A DNA stretch of 64,000 nt from Aliidiomarina sp. GTDB lineage: Bacteria; Pseudomonadota; Gammaproteobacteria; Enterobacterales; Alteromonadaceae. Where the stretch lies: assembly GCF_022565475.1 (NCBI RefSeq), contig NZ_JAIUMR010000001.1, positions 248,001 to 312,000 on the forward strand. The letters are read 5' to 3'. The translations under genes were made by a program, and so were the position numbers. Below the pieces are notes generated by a model. The model was not told the origin of the DNA. It saw only the letters and a list, made by a program, of their open reading frames with translations, and did no database searches. Position 1 is the first letter of the stretch. Every line of letters begins with the position of its first letter. This document shows positions 16,463 through 26,084 of this stretch, piece by piece.

Positions 16463-17356
16463 ATGAGTCAACCCTCTGACTGGCCCCTACTCGCTGGTAG
16501 TTCGCGTTTACTGCTACCGCCGAGTTTAATCGAACAACTCGCGCAACATCCGCTCACCGCGGATTTGTATCCCGTTGCTTATGGCCATTACTTAGAAGCA
16601 CTTGACCATCGAGTTCGGCGAACCGTGCATACCGATCATTTGCTCATATTTTGCCATGCCGGCCGCGGCTTTTTTCGCACGGAAAACCACCAGGGTCAGA
16701 TTTCCGCGGGCCAAGTTCTGTTTCTAAAACAAGGCGTTGCTCATAGTTATCATAGTGATCGTGAGCATCCTTGGAGTATCTACTGGGCGCATTTTTCGGG
16801 CAAACACGCCAACCAATTCATGGATTATATTGGGATTTCGACAACCACGGAACGACCACCGGTCTTGTCCTTGCAACGCTGGCAATCACTCTTGCCAGAC
16901 GTTAATGCGCTGCTCAACCTTCAGCATCAACGTTTAACCTTTGAACGCGCCGTTTTAGCAACCTCGTTACTACGCAAACTAATCACGGACTTGCCGCTGT
17001 TAAGCAAAGATAGCATACGCCATGAAGGCGGCTTTAACCTCAATGCATTGGACCGCTTTATGCGCGATAACAGTCACCGAACCTTGGAGCTTGATGATTT
17101 AGCTGCATTTACTGGATTGTCGCGCTATTACTTCAGTAAAAAATTTCGTGAACTGACGGGTGTTCCACCATTGCGATATTTTAATGAAATGAAAATCCGC
17201 AGCGCCGAAACCATGCTGACGGAAAGTAATGCGAGCGTTCGCCAAGTCGCCCTTGCGTTTGGTTTTGAAGACCCCTACTATTTTTCTCGTTTATTTAAGA
17301 AAATAACCGGCTTAGCGCCACAACTATATCGACAACACTATGCGGAGGATGCGTGA
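16463..17356 (+). CDS. mmsR: AraC-family regulator of the valine operon (MmsR-like)
   Basis: 297 residues. The N-terminal cupin-like sensing domain (about 30-165) includes HTDHLLIFCHAGRGFFRTENHQ and GQVLFLKQGVAHSYHSDREHPWSIYWAHFSG. This WxxYWxHFxG pattern is typical of MmsR/arabinose-type regulators. The C-terminal double helix-turn-helix (190-290) has LDDLAAFTGLSRYYFSKKFRELTG and VRQVALAFGFEDPYYFSRLFKKITG. Its divergent position to mmsA matches the activator MmsR of Pseudomonas. The inducer is presumably a valine catabolite. It overlaps the next gene by 4 bp. Confidence 0.83.
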   Translation: MSQPSDWPLLAGSSRLLLPPSLIEQLAQHPLTADLYPVAYGHYLEALDHRVRRTVHTDHLLIFCHAGRGFFRTENHQGQISAGQVLFLKQGVAHSYHSDREHPWSIYWAHFSGKHANQFMDYIGISTTTERPPVLSLQRWQSLLPDVNALLNLQHQRLTFERAVLATSLLRKLITDLPLLSKDSIRHEGGFNLNALDRFMRDNSHRTLELDDLAAFTGLSRYYFSKKFRELTGVPPLRYFNEMKIRSAETMLTESNASVRQVALAFGFEDPYYFSRLFKKITGLAPQLYRQHYAEDA

Positions 17357-17649
17357 TGAGTCAGCTTGATTTAAACGACACGCTCAATCCTAAGGTTGCG
17401 GCCGATCAGCTGGAAATGTTTGAGCTACCCAACCCCTGCATTGGCGTTTGTGAGTCGGGTCCGCGCGGCTATTGCCGCGGCTGCTTACGCTCCCGCGATG
17501 AACGCTTCCAATGGCACTTGAAGCCCGCGGCGGAACAGGCGCGTATTTTAAAATTGCTCGGGCAGCGGCAAAAACGGCGTGAAGCATTCTTGCGGCAACA
17601 ACAAGAGCAAGAGGCTGAAGCCGATCAGCAACAACTCGATTTACTGTGA
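17353..17649 (+). CDS. DUF1289 domain-containing protein
   Basis: 98 residues. The Cys-rich core PNPCIGVCESGPRGYCRGCLRSRDE (four Cys, CxxxC-x8-CxxC) at about residues 25-50 is the DUF1289 signature, probably a metal or Fe-S site. A following W (ERFQWH) is also conserved. The C-terminus is a Gln/Glu/Arg-rich predicted coiled coil. In many proteobacteria such genes sit near unrelated genes; here it is translationally coupled (ATGA) to mmsR. No function can be given. Confidence 0.85.
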   Translation: MMSQLDLNDTLNPKVAADQLEMFELPNPCIGVCESGPRGYCRGCLRSRDERFQWHLKPAAEQARILKLLGQRQKRREAFLRQQQEQEAEADQQQLDLL

Positions 17650-17689
17650 ATGGCGCCGCGCAACCTGTGTTTAGCCAAATTTAAACGGT

Positions 17690-17721
17690 AAAAAATCCCA
17701 GCAGGTCGATCCTGCTGGGAT
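17690..17721 (-). terminator. rho-independent terminator after kdsB
   Basis: Perfect 11-bp stem ATCCCAGCAGG (17695-17705) / CCTGCTGGGAT (17711-17721) with loop TCGAT. On the minus strand it is followed by a run of T (17690-17695). It closes the msbA-lpxK-Trm112-kdsB transcript. Confidence 0.88.
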
Positions 17722-17738
17722 GCTCAAATTAGCGGCAA

Positions 17739-18503
17739 TCACTTCTTGGTGACACGCTCACGCGCATAAGCTAGGTCGTCCGGTGTGTCGATGCCACCTA
17801 AAGGTTCAATCAGCGCTTCGGCAACATGAATTCGCTCACCGTACCAAAGCACACGCAATTGTTCGAGTGACTCTAATTTCTCCAGCGGGCTCGGCTTCCA
17901 TTCCGCGTAACGCTCAATAAATCCTGCGCGATACGCATACAAACCGATGTGGCGTCGATACATGCCGCTTTCTAATTCAGCTTTGTCACGCGCTTGATTG
18001 AATCGCTCCCGATCCCATGGAATGGCTGCGCGGCTAAAATACAACGCGTAATTTTGTGCATCAGAGACAACCTTGACCACATTCGGGTTAAATAGGTCGT
18101 CTGAATTTTTCAGCGTGACAGCCAAGGTCGCCATTGGCGCGAGCCTTTGACTGGCCAGGTTTTCTGCAACTTGGCAAATGATTTCCGGTGGGATAAACGG
18201 CTCGTCGCCTTGCACATTGACCACCACTTGATCGTCCGCCAAGGCTAAACGATCGACCACCTCAGCCAAACGCTCGGTGCCCGACTGATGCTCTGCAGAC
18301 GTGCGCATCGCGCGGCCACCGAACGCCTTTACGGCGGCTAAAATACGATCATCATCGGTTGCCACAATAACTTCCGCCGCACCGCTGCGAATTGCGCGCT
18401 CATAGACGTGCTGAATCATGGATTTACCGCCGATATCAGCAAGCGGTTTTCCCGGTAGACGAGTCGACGCATAGCGCGCTGGAATAACGACCGTGAAACT
18501 CAT
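17739..18503 (-). CDS. kdsB: 3-deoxy-manno-octulosonate cytidylyltransferase
   Basis: 254 residues, normal length. N-terminal nucleotide-binding signature [25 protein letters not shown] (in the first 30 residues), then [23 protein letters not shown] around residue 95 and GLYAYR near 190, all KdsB hallmarks. It activates Kdo with CTP to CMP-Kdo for LPS inner-core synthesis. The ATG overlaps the stop of the Trm112-like gene (ATGA), and it is the last gene of the lpxK cluster, ending at a strong terminator. Confidence 0.96.
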   Translation of the reverse strand: MSFTVVIPARYASTRLPGKPLADIGGKSMIQHVYERAIRSGAAEVIVATDDDRILAAVKAFGGRAMRTSAEHQSGTERLAEVVDRLALADDQVVVNVQGDEPFIPPEIICQVAENLASQRLAPMATLAVTLKNSDDLFNPNVVKVVSDAQNYALYFSRAAIPWDRERFNQARDKAELESGMYRRHIGLYAYRAGFIERYAEWKPSPLEKLESLEQLRVLWYGERIHVAEALIEPLGGIDTPDDLAYARERVTKK

Positions 18504-18697
18504 GACTTAATCTGCTCCAATTCATCCACTGAAACTTCACGTGCTGAGCTAGCGAGCAATGCAGGAATACCATTCTCAACCGGATAGGCTAATTGTTCAC
18601 CGCAACAGACCAACTCGGTCTTGTCTTGGTTCCAAATCAACTTACCTTTGCACGATGGGCAAGCCAGAATAGCTAACATATTTGCACCTAACGTCAT
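18500..18697 (-). CDS. Trm112 family protein (YcaR-like)
   Basis: 65 residues, typical. [13 protein letters not shown] carries the first CxxC; a CC pair follows in [21 protein letters not shown], the conserved Trm112 zinc-ribbon-like fold. The ATG at 18697 has AGGAG at 7 bp; a second Met six codons later is also conserved as the start in relatives. In E. coli the homologue ycaR lies between lpxK and kdsB exactly as here. Eukaryotic Trm112 activates methyltransferases; the bacterial role in this cluster is unclear. Confidence 0.9.
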   Translation of the reverse strand: MTLGANMLAILACPSCKGKLIWNQDKTELVCCGEQLAYPVENGIPALLASSAREVSVDELEQIKS

Positions 18698-18701
18698 TTT
18701 C

Positions 18702-19805
18702 TTACTCCTGTTCGTTTGATGGTTGTATCTGCGCCGTCAATTGACGCAAAAAGTCACCACTAAACTGAGCTTTAACTTGCAAAAAGTACCAATGCGGGCG
18801 AGCGAACGAGCGACATTTAACCGCGTCCTTTTCCGTCATTAGAACAGGTACTTCATTGCTGACATGATAGAAGTCTTGCGCTTTATATTGATAGTGATCA
18901 GGATAGACTCGGGTTTCTTGTAAGTCGATGTGTTGCGCTTTGAGCAGGTTAAAAAATCGCTCGGGGTTACCGATCCCGGCTATCGCAAGGGCACTTTCAC
19001 CATCCGGTACATCGATCGACTTACCATCCGTAACACGCAGCCAACCAGTAGGTTCAAGCTGCATGGCGAGCAATTTATCCGAATGTGCAGCTAAGCCCAA
19101 ACGCTGACGATAATCGCCGAGTTCACTCTCTATCGCACCGTTAATCACAACCCAGTCGACACTACGCAAACGTCGGCGACTTTCGCGCAGTGGCCCAACC
19201 GGCAAGCGCCAACCATTGCCGAGCCCGCGCTCGCCATCGATCACGGCGATTTCAACAGTGCGTCCGAGGGCATAATGCTGCAGGCCATCGTCACTAATAA
19301 TGATATCGACATTATGTTCGGCTAATAATAAATCCACCGCTTGGTGACGCTTGGGTGCGACAGCAACCGGTACTTCTGCTAACTGAGCAAGCATCAGCGG
19401 TTCGTCGCCGACTTGTTGCGGCTGGCTCTGACGGTCAACAAACTGCGGAAATGGGCCTTCACCACCATAGCCACGACTGACGATCCCAGGGCGCCAACCT
19501 TGCTCGTGAAGGTGTTCAACTAACGCCAGAACCAGTGGTGTTTTACCGGTACCGCCAACCGTTACGTTGCCAACAATAATCACCGGCACGGCATAACGAT
19601 GGGTTTTCATCAGACCCATACGGAACGCCAAGCGGCGCAAACTGGCAACGAGTGTAAACAGGAAGGTCAAGGGTAACAACGGCCACAAAGGCAAAACCAA
19701 CCGCCGTTGATACCACCACTGCACCAACTTGGGTGGCGATGATTTGATACTTTCTTGACTGCGACCGAGACTGGCGCGGCGACTGTTATTTTTATTCGGG
19801 TTCAC
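18702..19805 (-). CDS. lpxK: tetraacyldisaccharide 4'-kinase
   Basis: 367 residues from a GTG start with AGGAAA upstream; family proteins are about 330, and the extra length is a polar N-terminus (NKNNSRRASLGRSQESIKSS). Hydrophobic membrane-associated segment LVLPLWPLLPLTFLFTLVASLRR, then Walker A VGNVTVGGTGKTPLVLALVEHL, SRGYGG and DDGLQHY (Walker B-like), all diagnostic. It phosphorylates the 4' position of the lipid A precursor at the inner membrane. Co-transcribed with msbA upstream and Trm112/kdsB downstream. Confidence 0.95.
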   Translation of the reverse strand: MNPNKNNSRRASLGRSQESIKSSPPKLVQWWYQRRLVLPLWPLLPLTFLFTLVASLRRLAFRMGLMKTHRYAVPVIIVGNVTVGGTGKTPLVLALVEHLHEQGWRPGIVSRGYGGEGPFPQFVDRQSQPQQVGDEPLMLAQLAEVPVAVAPKRHQAVDLLLAEHNVDIIISDDGLQHYALGRTVEIAVIDGERGLGNGWRLPVGPLRESRRRLRSVDWVVINGAIESELGDYRQRLGLAAHSDKLLAMQLEPTGWLRVTDGKSIDVPDGESALAIAGIGNPERFFNLLKAQHIDLQETRVYPDHYQYKAQDFYHVSNEVPVLMTEKDAVKCRSFARPHWYFLQVKAQFSGDFLRQLTAQIQPSNEQE

Positions 19806-19846
19806 AATTGTTTCCTAACATCGGACGCAAGCTCGACGGATGGTCG

Positions 19847-21607
19847 TTACTTCGCTGCGCCATTCTCACCACCAACCTGAAGGTTATGGAGCTGTGCGTA
19901 TGCACCACCTTGATCAAGCAACTGCTGATGCGCACCACGTTCGATAATTCGACCGTGATCAAGAACCAGAATTTCATCGGCCTTTTCGATCGTCGATAAA
20001 CGATGCGCTATCACAATCGAAGTTCGATTCTGTTGTAGGTTTTCCAGCGCCAGTTGAATGTGTCGCTCGGATTCGGTATCTAATGCCGAGGTTGCTTCGT
20101 CCAGAATCAGTAAGGGAGCGTCTCGCAGCAATGCACGAGCAATTGCAATTCGTTGACGCTGACCACCGCTGAGCATCACACCGTTTTCGCCAACGATGGT
20201 TTCTAAGCCAAGCGGCAATTCATCAATGAACTCATCGGCGTAAGCGAGTTTAATCGCACGCTCAATGGCTTCGCGCGAGACTTTCTCTTGCGACCCATAA
20301 GCAATGTTGTTCGCTATGGTGTCATTAAACAAGGTGACATTTTGCGAAACGACAGCAAATTGTCGACGTAGCGACTTCAACTCATATTCGCGAATATCGA
20401 CGCCGTCTAGTTCAATTGCGCCGGTCTCAAAATCATAAAAGCGCGTCAGTAAGTTCGAAATGGTCGACTTCCCACTCCCTGAACGGCCAACGAGTGCCAA
20501 TGTTTTGCCTGCGGGGACAGTAAAACTGACATTGTCTAACGCTGGGTTATCTTTGCGCGCATAACGGAAGGTTAAGTTTTTGACCGTAACTTCACCTTTC
20601 ACGCGAGTCGCTTGATGATGTCCCGTGTCTTTTTCTTGTTCTTCATCGAGCACGGCAAAAATACTTGCTGCTGCGGCAAGACCACGTTGGAAATCAGCGT
20701 TTACGTTGGTGAGCTGTTTTAAGGGGCGCAACAACATAATCATCGCTGTCAGCATGGTTGTAAATGCACCCGGCGTAAGCTGTTCGATCATACTGGGGAA
20801 GCTCGCAATCAATAGCACTGCGGCCAGACTTAATGACGCGATAAACTGAATGACCGAGGTGCTGACGGTGCGAATGTTCACCAGTTTCATGTTCTGTTGA
20901 CGGGTGGTTTTATTCACCTGGCCAAAGCGCTCGGCTTCGTGTTCCTGCCCCTCAAACATAACCACCACTTGATGGCCATTGATCATTTGTTCTGCGGTCG
21001 TGGTGACATTGCCCATCGCCGTCTGAATTTTACTACTGACTTCACGGAATTTCCGCGAAACAATGGAAACCACTTTACCGATCACTGGGCCGATAACGAG
21101 GAATACCAACGACAATTGCCAACTGTGATAGAACATTAACCCCAATAGGCCAATGACAAAGGCGCCCTCCTTAATGAGGGTGAGCACTGCACGGCTGGTG
21201 GCCTCGGCAAGCTGCTGGGTGTCATAGGTAATTTTCGAAATTAGGTCGCCCGTAGACACTTTGTCATGATAAGGCACTGGTAAACGCATCAAGTGTTCGA
21301 ATAACTCTTGACGCATTTTGGTAACGATATTGAACCCCACATAACTTAAAAAATACGTAGAGATAAAATTAAACAGCCCGCGCAAGACAAAGATGGCCGG
21401 AACAAAGATCGCTGCATACACCAAAATTTGTGGGTTACCGGCACCGAGGCCGTCATCAATCAGTGTTTCAATATTGGCAAAAAAGAAGGTGTCGATGCCG
21501 GCATAACCAATCATGCCGAAGACAGCAAAGGCAAAAGCAAAGCGATAAGGCTTGATATAGCTAAGCAAGCGGCGAAAATGTTGTTTTCGTTTTAACTGAG
21601 AATCCAT
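19847..21607 (-). CDS. msbA: lipid A export ATP-binding/permease protein MsbA
   Basis: 586 residues from ATG 21607 (a TTG two codons upstream is an alternative). Six-helix ABC exporter domain in the first 330 residues, then an ATPase domain: Walker A GRSGSGKST, signature LSGGQRQRIAIARALL, Walker B LLILDEATSALD, and H-loop IVIAHRLSTIEKADEI. It flips lipid A-core from the inner to the outer leaflet of the cytoplasmic membrane. Its place next to lpxK, as in many gammaproteobacteria, separates it from other exporters. No strong ribosome site is visible at the start. Confidence 0.95.
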   Translation of the reverse strand: MDSQLKRKQHFRRLLSYIKPYRFAFAFAVFGMIGYAGIDTFFFANIETLIDDGLGAGNPQILVYAAIFVPAIFVLRGLFNFISTYFLSYVGFNIVTKMRQELFEHLMRLPVPYHDKVSTGDLISKITYDTQQLAEATSRAVLTLIKEGAFVIGLLGLMFYHSWQLSLVFLVIGPVIGKVVSIVSRKFREVSSKIQTAMGNVTTTAEQMINGHQVVVMFEGQEHEAERFGQVNKTTRQQNMKLVNIRTVSTSVIQFIASLSLAAVLLIASFPSMIEQLTPGAFTTMLTAMIMLLRPLKQLTNVNADFQRGLAAAASIFAVLDEEQEKDTGHHQATRVKGEVTVKNLTFRYARKDNPALDNVSFTVPAGKTLALVGRSGSGKSTISNLLTRFYDFETGAIELDGVDIREYELKSLRRQFAVVSQNVTLFNDTIANNIAYGSQEKVSREAIERAIKLAYADEFIDELPLGLETIVGENGVMLSGGQRQRIAIARALLRDAPLLILDEATSALDTESERHIQLALENLQQNRTSIVIAHRLSTIEKADEILVLDHGRIIERGAHQQLLDQGGAYAQLHNLQVGGENGAAK

Positions 21608-21664
21608 TGGCAACCATCATGTTGAAAAGACCGAGCCATTGTAACCGGAAGTTGTGCGCCTTTA

Positions 21665-24130
21665 CTAGCGTTGCCATTCGGGCAAGCGCCTAGCATACCA
21701 ACGATTGCGCCAAAACTGATAGTAGCTGCGGACACGCCAGCGACCTTCCTTTTCACCGCGCCACCAACGCGCCTCCTCCCAGCTGAGTGACACTTGCCCA
21801 TCGCGTCCGGTGTCATACAGCGGTATTTGACGCGATTGATAACGCTCTAACACATCCTCATGCGGCATCCGAAATTGATTCATGAAGCCCCGGCTAACGA
21901 CAGCGATATCCGGCTGTACCGCAGCGATAAAGTCAATTTGACTGGAAGTTTGCGAGCCATGATGCGGAATCACCATGACATTAGCCCGCAGTTTGTGCGC
22001 GTATCGCCCGACCATACGCAGCTCGGTGTGGCGCTGGATGTCCCCAGTCAATAGCACAACTTGACCTGCATACGACAGTTGTAAAACACAGCTATCATTA
22101 TTCGGACCAAACGAAGGACCCGGCAAGGGTGCTAACGCGCGGATTTGCACCCCCTGCCAGAGCCAGTTTTGCCCCCAACTACAAGGCTGCGAGTGACGGG
22201 TAATGTGTTCGGGGAAAGCTTCTGGCTGCCAACCCCAATCACTTGTCGCATCGAAAGCAAAACGTGAACGCAGCGTCTTTAGCGCGGGAAATCGCTGTTG
22301 CAGTGCTGCCGCTGCACCCGTATGGTCTAAATGTTCGTGCGAGATCACCAGCCACTCAGGCTGTAAGCGTCGAAACCGTAAAAACGGTAAAATGACATCG
22401 TCCGCGAGATGACTACCATGGATAAATCCCGGCCCGGCATCGTACAGTAATGCTTTGTTACCGCGCTGAATTACAATTGCACTGCCCTGACCGACATCGA
22501 GCACATGGACGGTAAACTGCTCTTGTTGTGGTAGAGTAATAAATGGCAGCCCCGCCACCAATAAACTCACCATCAACCATTGAGTTTGGCGACTTTGCTG
22601 CCAGTTTCCGACCATCCACAGCATAATCCCAAGCAAAGCCCAACGAACATCCGTTGTGCTGAACCACGCCTGCGGCCAGTTTGAAGCGCTCGCTAGAAAG
22701 GTAAATACCGTATGTAACACCGGGTCAAGTTGCGTCAACAGCCAAACGGCCACGTGGTTAAAAACTGCATGAGGGAGCGCCAGCAAGCCTAAGGCAATGA
22801 AACTCATGGGTAGAATAAGCACAGCAAAAACTGGTATCACGAGCAGATTCGTCAGTGGTGCAATCAGTGAGATCCCGTGAAAGTAAAGAATCATGAGCGG
22901 TGCGATTAATACGGTAAGTACGATTTCCAAACGCCACAGTTGCGTCGTCCGCGCAAGCACACTCGTTGGCCGCCGATTTTCTTGCTGCGTTGGTTGCCAC
23001 CATTGGCTAAAAAATATCGCAGCCACAGCGCATACCGACAACCAAAAGCCAGCGTCAAGCCAAGCGAGTGGGTCAACAACTAAAACGACTGCGATACAGC
23101 GCAAAAGTATTTGCGCCATGCTCAATCGACGTCCAAAAAGGCGCACCAGGGCTACCAAAGTGAGCAGCACTAACGCCCGAACCGTGGACACCGCAAATCC
23201 CGACATGGCGGCGTATAATCCCGCACACACCAGCGCAACCATGATAGCGCCAACACGTAGGTCCGGTTGCCGACTGACCTGTCGCCAGCGCAACCGTAAT
23301 AGCCAGCTGTCACCGCGCCATAGCAAGACTAAGACAACCTTCGCCAACCACCAGCTCACTGCGAACACGAGACTCACGTGCAGCCCGGAAATCGCCATGA
23401 CATGGGCAACACCGGTCGTAACTAATAACTGCCGTCGCTCGGCACTTAACCAATGTCGTTCACCTAACGTCAAGCCAAGGACAATATCTAAGTAGTGCAG
23501 TCCAGCTGGCGAATCCGCACTAGCACGTAACGGCTGCAGGCGGTTGTACAAATACTGACGATAGCTAACCCGCTGCGCAACGTGCAGACGCTCTCCTCGA
23601 CTCACCGACGCGGTCAGCCAGATCTTATTGCGCACAAGGTAGCTCTGATAATCAAACCCGCCCTGATTTGCGCGCGCAGATATGGGCCGCATGCGCGCTT
23701 GCAACCACCAGGTTTCACCCACTTGCGGTACAGGCAGCGTGCTTCCTGAACTGCGAAACCAAGTAACGAGAATACGTTGCTGAGACTCCTGTCCCAACAC
23801 TTGCCAGCGACCGGTAAAGCGAATCGTATCACCGCGCTGCGTGGCAATGCTTGTTACCTGTACTTGAATGTACTGCGGTTGGCGAGACTGATCCGCATCC
23901 GGCTGCAAATTCAATTGCGCTAGCATAAAGGCATATGCCCCCCACCAAGCGAATGCAAAAACAGAGAAAAATAGACTTACTGTGCAGATTTTTAGTTTAA
24001 AAAGCAGTACACTAACGGACAAGAAGGCCAGCGGTGCTAGGCGCGTGACCCACGAGTCGGGCTCCATCCACGCCATGCTCAGTACGGCAGCGATCACGGC
24101 GCAAGCAATTGCATCGATGTGAAGCTTCAT
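21665..24130 (-). CDS. comEC: DNA internalization-related competence protein ComEC/Rec2
   Basis: 821 residues from ATG 24130 (MKLHIDAIACAV); the longer frame to 24250 begins with non-conserved polar sequence. Three parts: an N-terminal DUF4131 segment with membrane helices, the central ComEC membrane domain (GLTLGERHWLS, TGVAHVMAISGLHVSLVF, then many helices), and a C-terminal metallo-beta-lactamase-like domain with DVGQGSAIVIQ, SHEHLDHTGA (HxHxDH) and VIPHHGSQTSS. ComEC forms the inner-membrane channel for single-stranded DNA uptake in transformation. Adjacent to msbA as in many relatives. Whether the strain is competent depends on genes outside this window. Confidence 0.92.
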   Translation of the reverse strand: MKLHIDAIACAVIAAVLSMAWMEPDSWVTRLAPLAFLSVSVLLFKLKICTVSLFFSVFAFAWWGAYAFMLAQLNLQPDADQSRQPQYIQVQVTSIATQRGDTIRFTGRWQVLGQESQQRILVTWFRSSGSTLPVPQVGETWWLQARMRPISARANQGGFDYQSYLVRNKIWLTASVSRGERLHVAQRVSYRQYLYNRLQPLRASADSPAGLHYLDIVLGLTLGERHWLSAERRQLLVTTGVAHVMAISGLHVSLVFAVSWWLAKVVLVLLWRGDSWLLRLRWRQVSRQPDLRVGAIMVALVCAGLYAAMSGFAVSTVRALVLLTLVALVRLFGRRLSMAQILLRCIAVVLVVDPLAWLDAGFWLSVCAVAAIFFSQWWQPTQQENRRPTSVLARTTQLWRLEIVLTVLIAPLMILYFHGISLIAPLTNLLVIPVFAVLILPMSFIALGLLALPHAVFNHVAVWLLTQLDPVLHTVFTFLASASNWPQAWFSTTDVRWALLGIMLWMVGNWQQSRQTQWLMVSLLVAGLPFITLPQQEQFTVHVLDVGQGSAIVIQRGNKALLYDAGPGFIHGSHLADDVILPFLRFRRLQPEWLVISHEHLDHTGAAAALQQRFPALKTLRSRFAFDATSDWGWQPEAFPEHITRHSQPCSWGQNWLWQGVQIRALAPLPGPSFGPNNDSCVLQLSYAGQVVLLTGDIQRHTELRMVGRYAHKLRANVMVIPHHGSQTSSQIDFIAAVQPDIAVVSRGFMNQFRMPHEDVLERYQSRQIPLYDTGRDGQVSLSWEEARWWRGEKEGRWRVRSYYQFWRNRWYARRLPEWQR

Positions 24131-24255
24131 AGATTGTGCATCCCTGCTCTTAAGCTGACAATTCGGCCAGATGGTGTTGCTCGTGTCATTGCCTACTCGC
24201 CGATCCTTCGACTTGTTGTGGAACTTGCCGACGTTGACGGAATCGAACAAACGTT

Positions 24256-24837
24256 ATGCCTAGAAAGTTTTTGAAACGTTTCATGCCCGATGTGCATAAG
24301 CTCAATGAGTATGGTGTGCTGAAACCGTTTGGATCTGTTGCGCACAACACCAACTTATGGCACCTCAACCGCAAAACCGCTGCGGGTGGCTTTGCTATCG
24401 GTATTTTCTTTGCCTTTATGCCGATGCCATTTCAAATGATCGCGGCTGCGGCCACAGCAATTTACTTCCGCGTTAACCTGCCACTGTCGGTCGCCTTAGT
24501 CTGGATTAGCAATCCACTCACTATGCCACCCATGCTCTATGGTTCCTATCGCGTGGGTAGTTTTATTCTGCGACAACCGAGCGAACCCTTTTTATTTGAG
24601 CTTTCCTTAGCTTGGTTCAACGCCAGTATAACAACGATTGTTCCGGCATTATTGCTCGGTTCTGTAGTCGTTGGCGGAATCGCCAGTGGTTTGGCTTATT
24701 TGCTGGTTCGCAAGTTATGGCGACAAGCAGTACAAAATGCATGGGACGAACGTGTGCGCAGACGCAAAGAACGTCTGCAACAGTTAAAAGAGGAATTCCA
24801 GCAGCGTCGACAGAAAATGTTTGAGGAACGCGATTAG
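24256..24837 (+). CDS. DUF2062 domain-containing membrane protein
   Basis: 193 residues. The opening MPRKFLKRFMPDVHKL and the core TAAGGFAIGIFFAFMPMPFQMIAAAATAIYFRVNLPLSVALVWISNPLTMPPMLY, in pieces, are the DUF2062 pattern. About three membrane helices follow, then a basic coiled-coil tail (RRRKERLQQLKEEFQQRRQK). It lies divergently from comEC and convergently to lolE. In many gammaproteobacteria a DUF2062 gene sits between comEC and the lol genes; its function is unknown, possibly envelope-related. Confidence 0.88.
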   Translation: MPRKFLKRFMPDVHKLNEYGVLKPFGSVAHNTNLWHLNRKTAAGGFAIGIFFAFMPMPFQMIAAAATAIYFRVNLPLSVALVWISNPLTMPPMLYGSYRVGSFILRQPSEPFLFELSLAWFNASITTIVPALLLGSVVVGGIASGLAYLLVRKLWRQAVQNAWDERVRRRKERLQQLKEEFQQRRQKMFEERD

Positions 24838-24845
24838 GCGAGCAA

Positions 24846-26084
24846 CTATTTGCCCCGCAAAGCTTCTGCAGGTTCGACAGCCGCGGCTTGCCAAGCTGGG
24901 TATAAGGTGGCCAAAACACTGGTCAACACGGCCACACTTGCCACTAAGACAACATCACGAAGATGCAAATCTGCTGGGATACTGCTGATAAAGTATAACT
25001 CGGCCGGTAACACGGTGAAGTCAAACGATTGCTCCAACCACTGTAACGCTGCCGGCAAGGTAACACTGATGAGTGCACCGAGCGCGGTTCCAACCGCTGC
25101 ACCGAGAACGCCGTTCAAACTGCCTTGCCAGACAAACGTCTTCAGTAGCAGCCGCCGATCCGCCCCCATGGTTTTTAGAATTGCGATACTCGCACGTTTT
25201 TCTTGTACAACCATAACCAAGGTTGAAACTATATTAAACGACGCCACTGCAAGCACCAGAATAAGCACCAAGTACATGACCGTACGCACTAACTGAATGT
25301 CGCGGTAAAGATGCCCCTCAGTGCGTGTCCAATCATGAATGTAGGCATTTTCACGAACACGCTGTGCCACTTCGCGGGCAACCTGAGGTGCGGCATAAAC
25401 ATTGCTGATTTTCAAGCGTACCGAACTTGCCTCACCGGCCAAATTTGTCGCTTGCTGCCCCATGGCAAGATGAATAAACGCTTGTTGATAGTCACGCTCC
25501 CCCGACATCGAGAAGATGCCACTGACCCGAACGCGAACGCGCCGAGGTGAACGAAGGTTTTGGCCACTATCAATCTGTGGAATCATAATGACAAGTTCAT
25601 CGCCAACTGCTGCATTTAATTCCGCAGCCAGCCCCTGACCGAGAATAATCCCCTGCTCTTGTTGTAAAAATCGCTGCCAGTCAGCCGCACTGACAAACCT
25701 TTGCAAATCAGAAACCTGCGTCTCGAGCTCTGGATGAATCGCACGAACTTGCAAGCCACGGAAACGCCCGGGTTGTTGCACCATTACATTAATGACAATG
25801 GCAGGTGCTGCGGCTTCAACTTGCGGGTGTTGCCGTGCAACTTCTGCGAGCTCTTGCCAATTGTCCAGGCTTCCACGCACAGCGGTATATTCGACATGCG
25901 GCACAAAGGCTAAAAAGTCTTGTTCTAAGGCTTTCTGAAAACCATTCATGATCGACAACAAGATGATTAAAATGGCACAGCCAAGACCGATCCCAATGGT
26001 CGACGACGCTGAAATAAAACTCAAATATCGGCTTTTTTCGCGACTCCGGCGGAAGCGCTGCGCCAGCAGAAAAGCAAGATTCAT
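24846..26084 (-). CDS. lolE: lipoprotein-releasing system permease LolE
   Basis: 412 residues (E. coli LolE 414). One N-terminal helix (SFISASSTIGIGLGCAILIILLSIMNGFQKAL), a large periplasmic domain, and three C-terminal helices: VMYLVLILVLAVASFNIVSTLVMVV, the GVLGAAVGTALGALISV stretch, and the final VVLVASVAVLTSVLATLYPAWQAAAVEPAEALRGK. This layout and the PAxALR ending are standard for LolC/E. Together with LolC and LolD it extracts outer-membrane lipoproteins and hands them to LolA. It overlaps lolD by 4 bp. The LolE name follows its position third in a C-D-E operon. Confidence 0.92.
   Translation of the reverse strand: MNLAFLLAQRFRRSREKSRYLSFISASSTIGIGLGCAILIILLSIMNGFQKALEQDFLAFVPHVEYTAVRGSLDNWQELAEVARQHPQVEAAAPAIVINVMVQQPGRFRGLQVRAIHPELETQVSDLQRFVSAADWQRFLQQEQGIILGQGLAAELNAAVGDELVIMIPQIDSGQNLRSPRRVRVRVSGIFSMSGERDYQQAFIHLAMGQQATNLAGEASSVRLKISNVYAAPQVAREVAQRVRENAYIHDWTRTEGHLYRDIQLVRTVMYLVLILVLAVASFNIVSTLVMVVQEKRASIAILKTMGADRRLLLKTFVWQGSLNGVLGAAVGTALGALISVTLPAALQWLEQSFDFTVLPAELYFISSIPADLHLRDVVLVASVAVLTSVLATLYPAWQAAAVEPAEALRGK

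Noticed and set aside
22893-23495. Plus-strand 200-codon frame inside comEC
   Set aside because: Antisense to conserved ComEC membrane helices; low-complexity Thr/Ser/Arg composition and no start signal.
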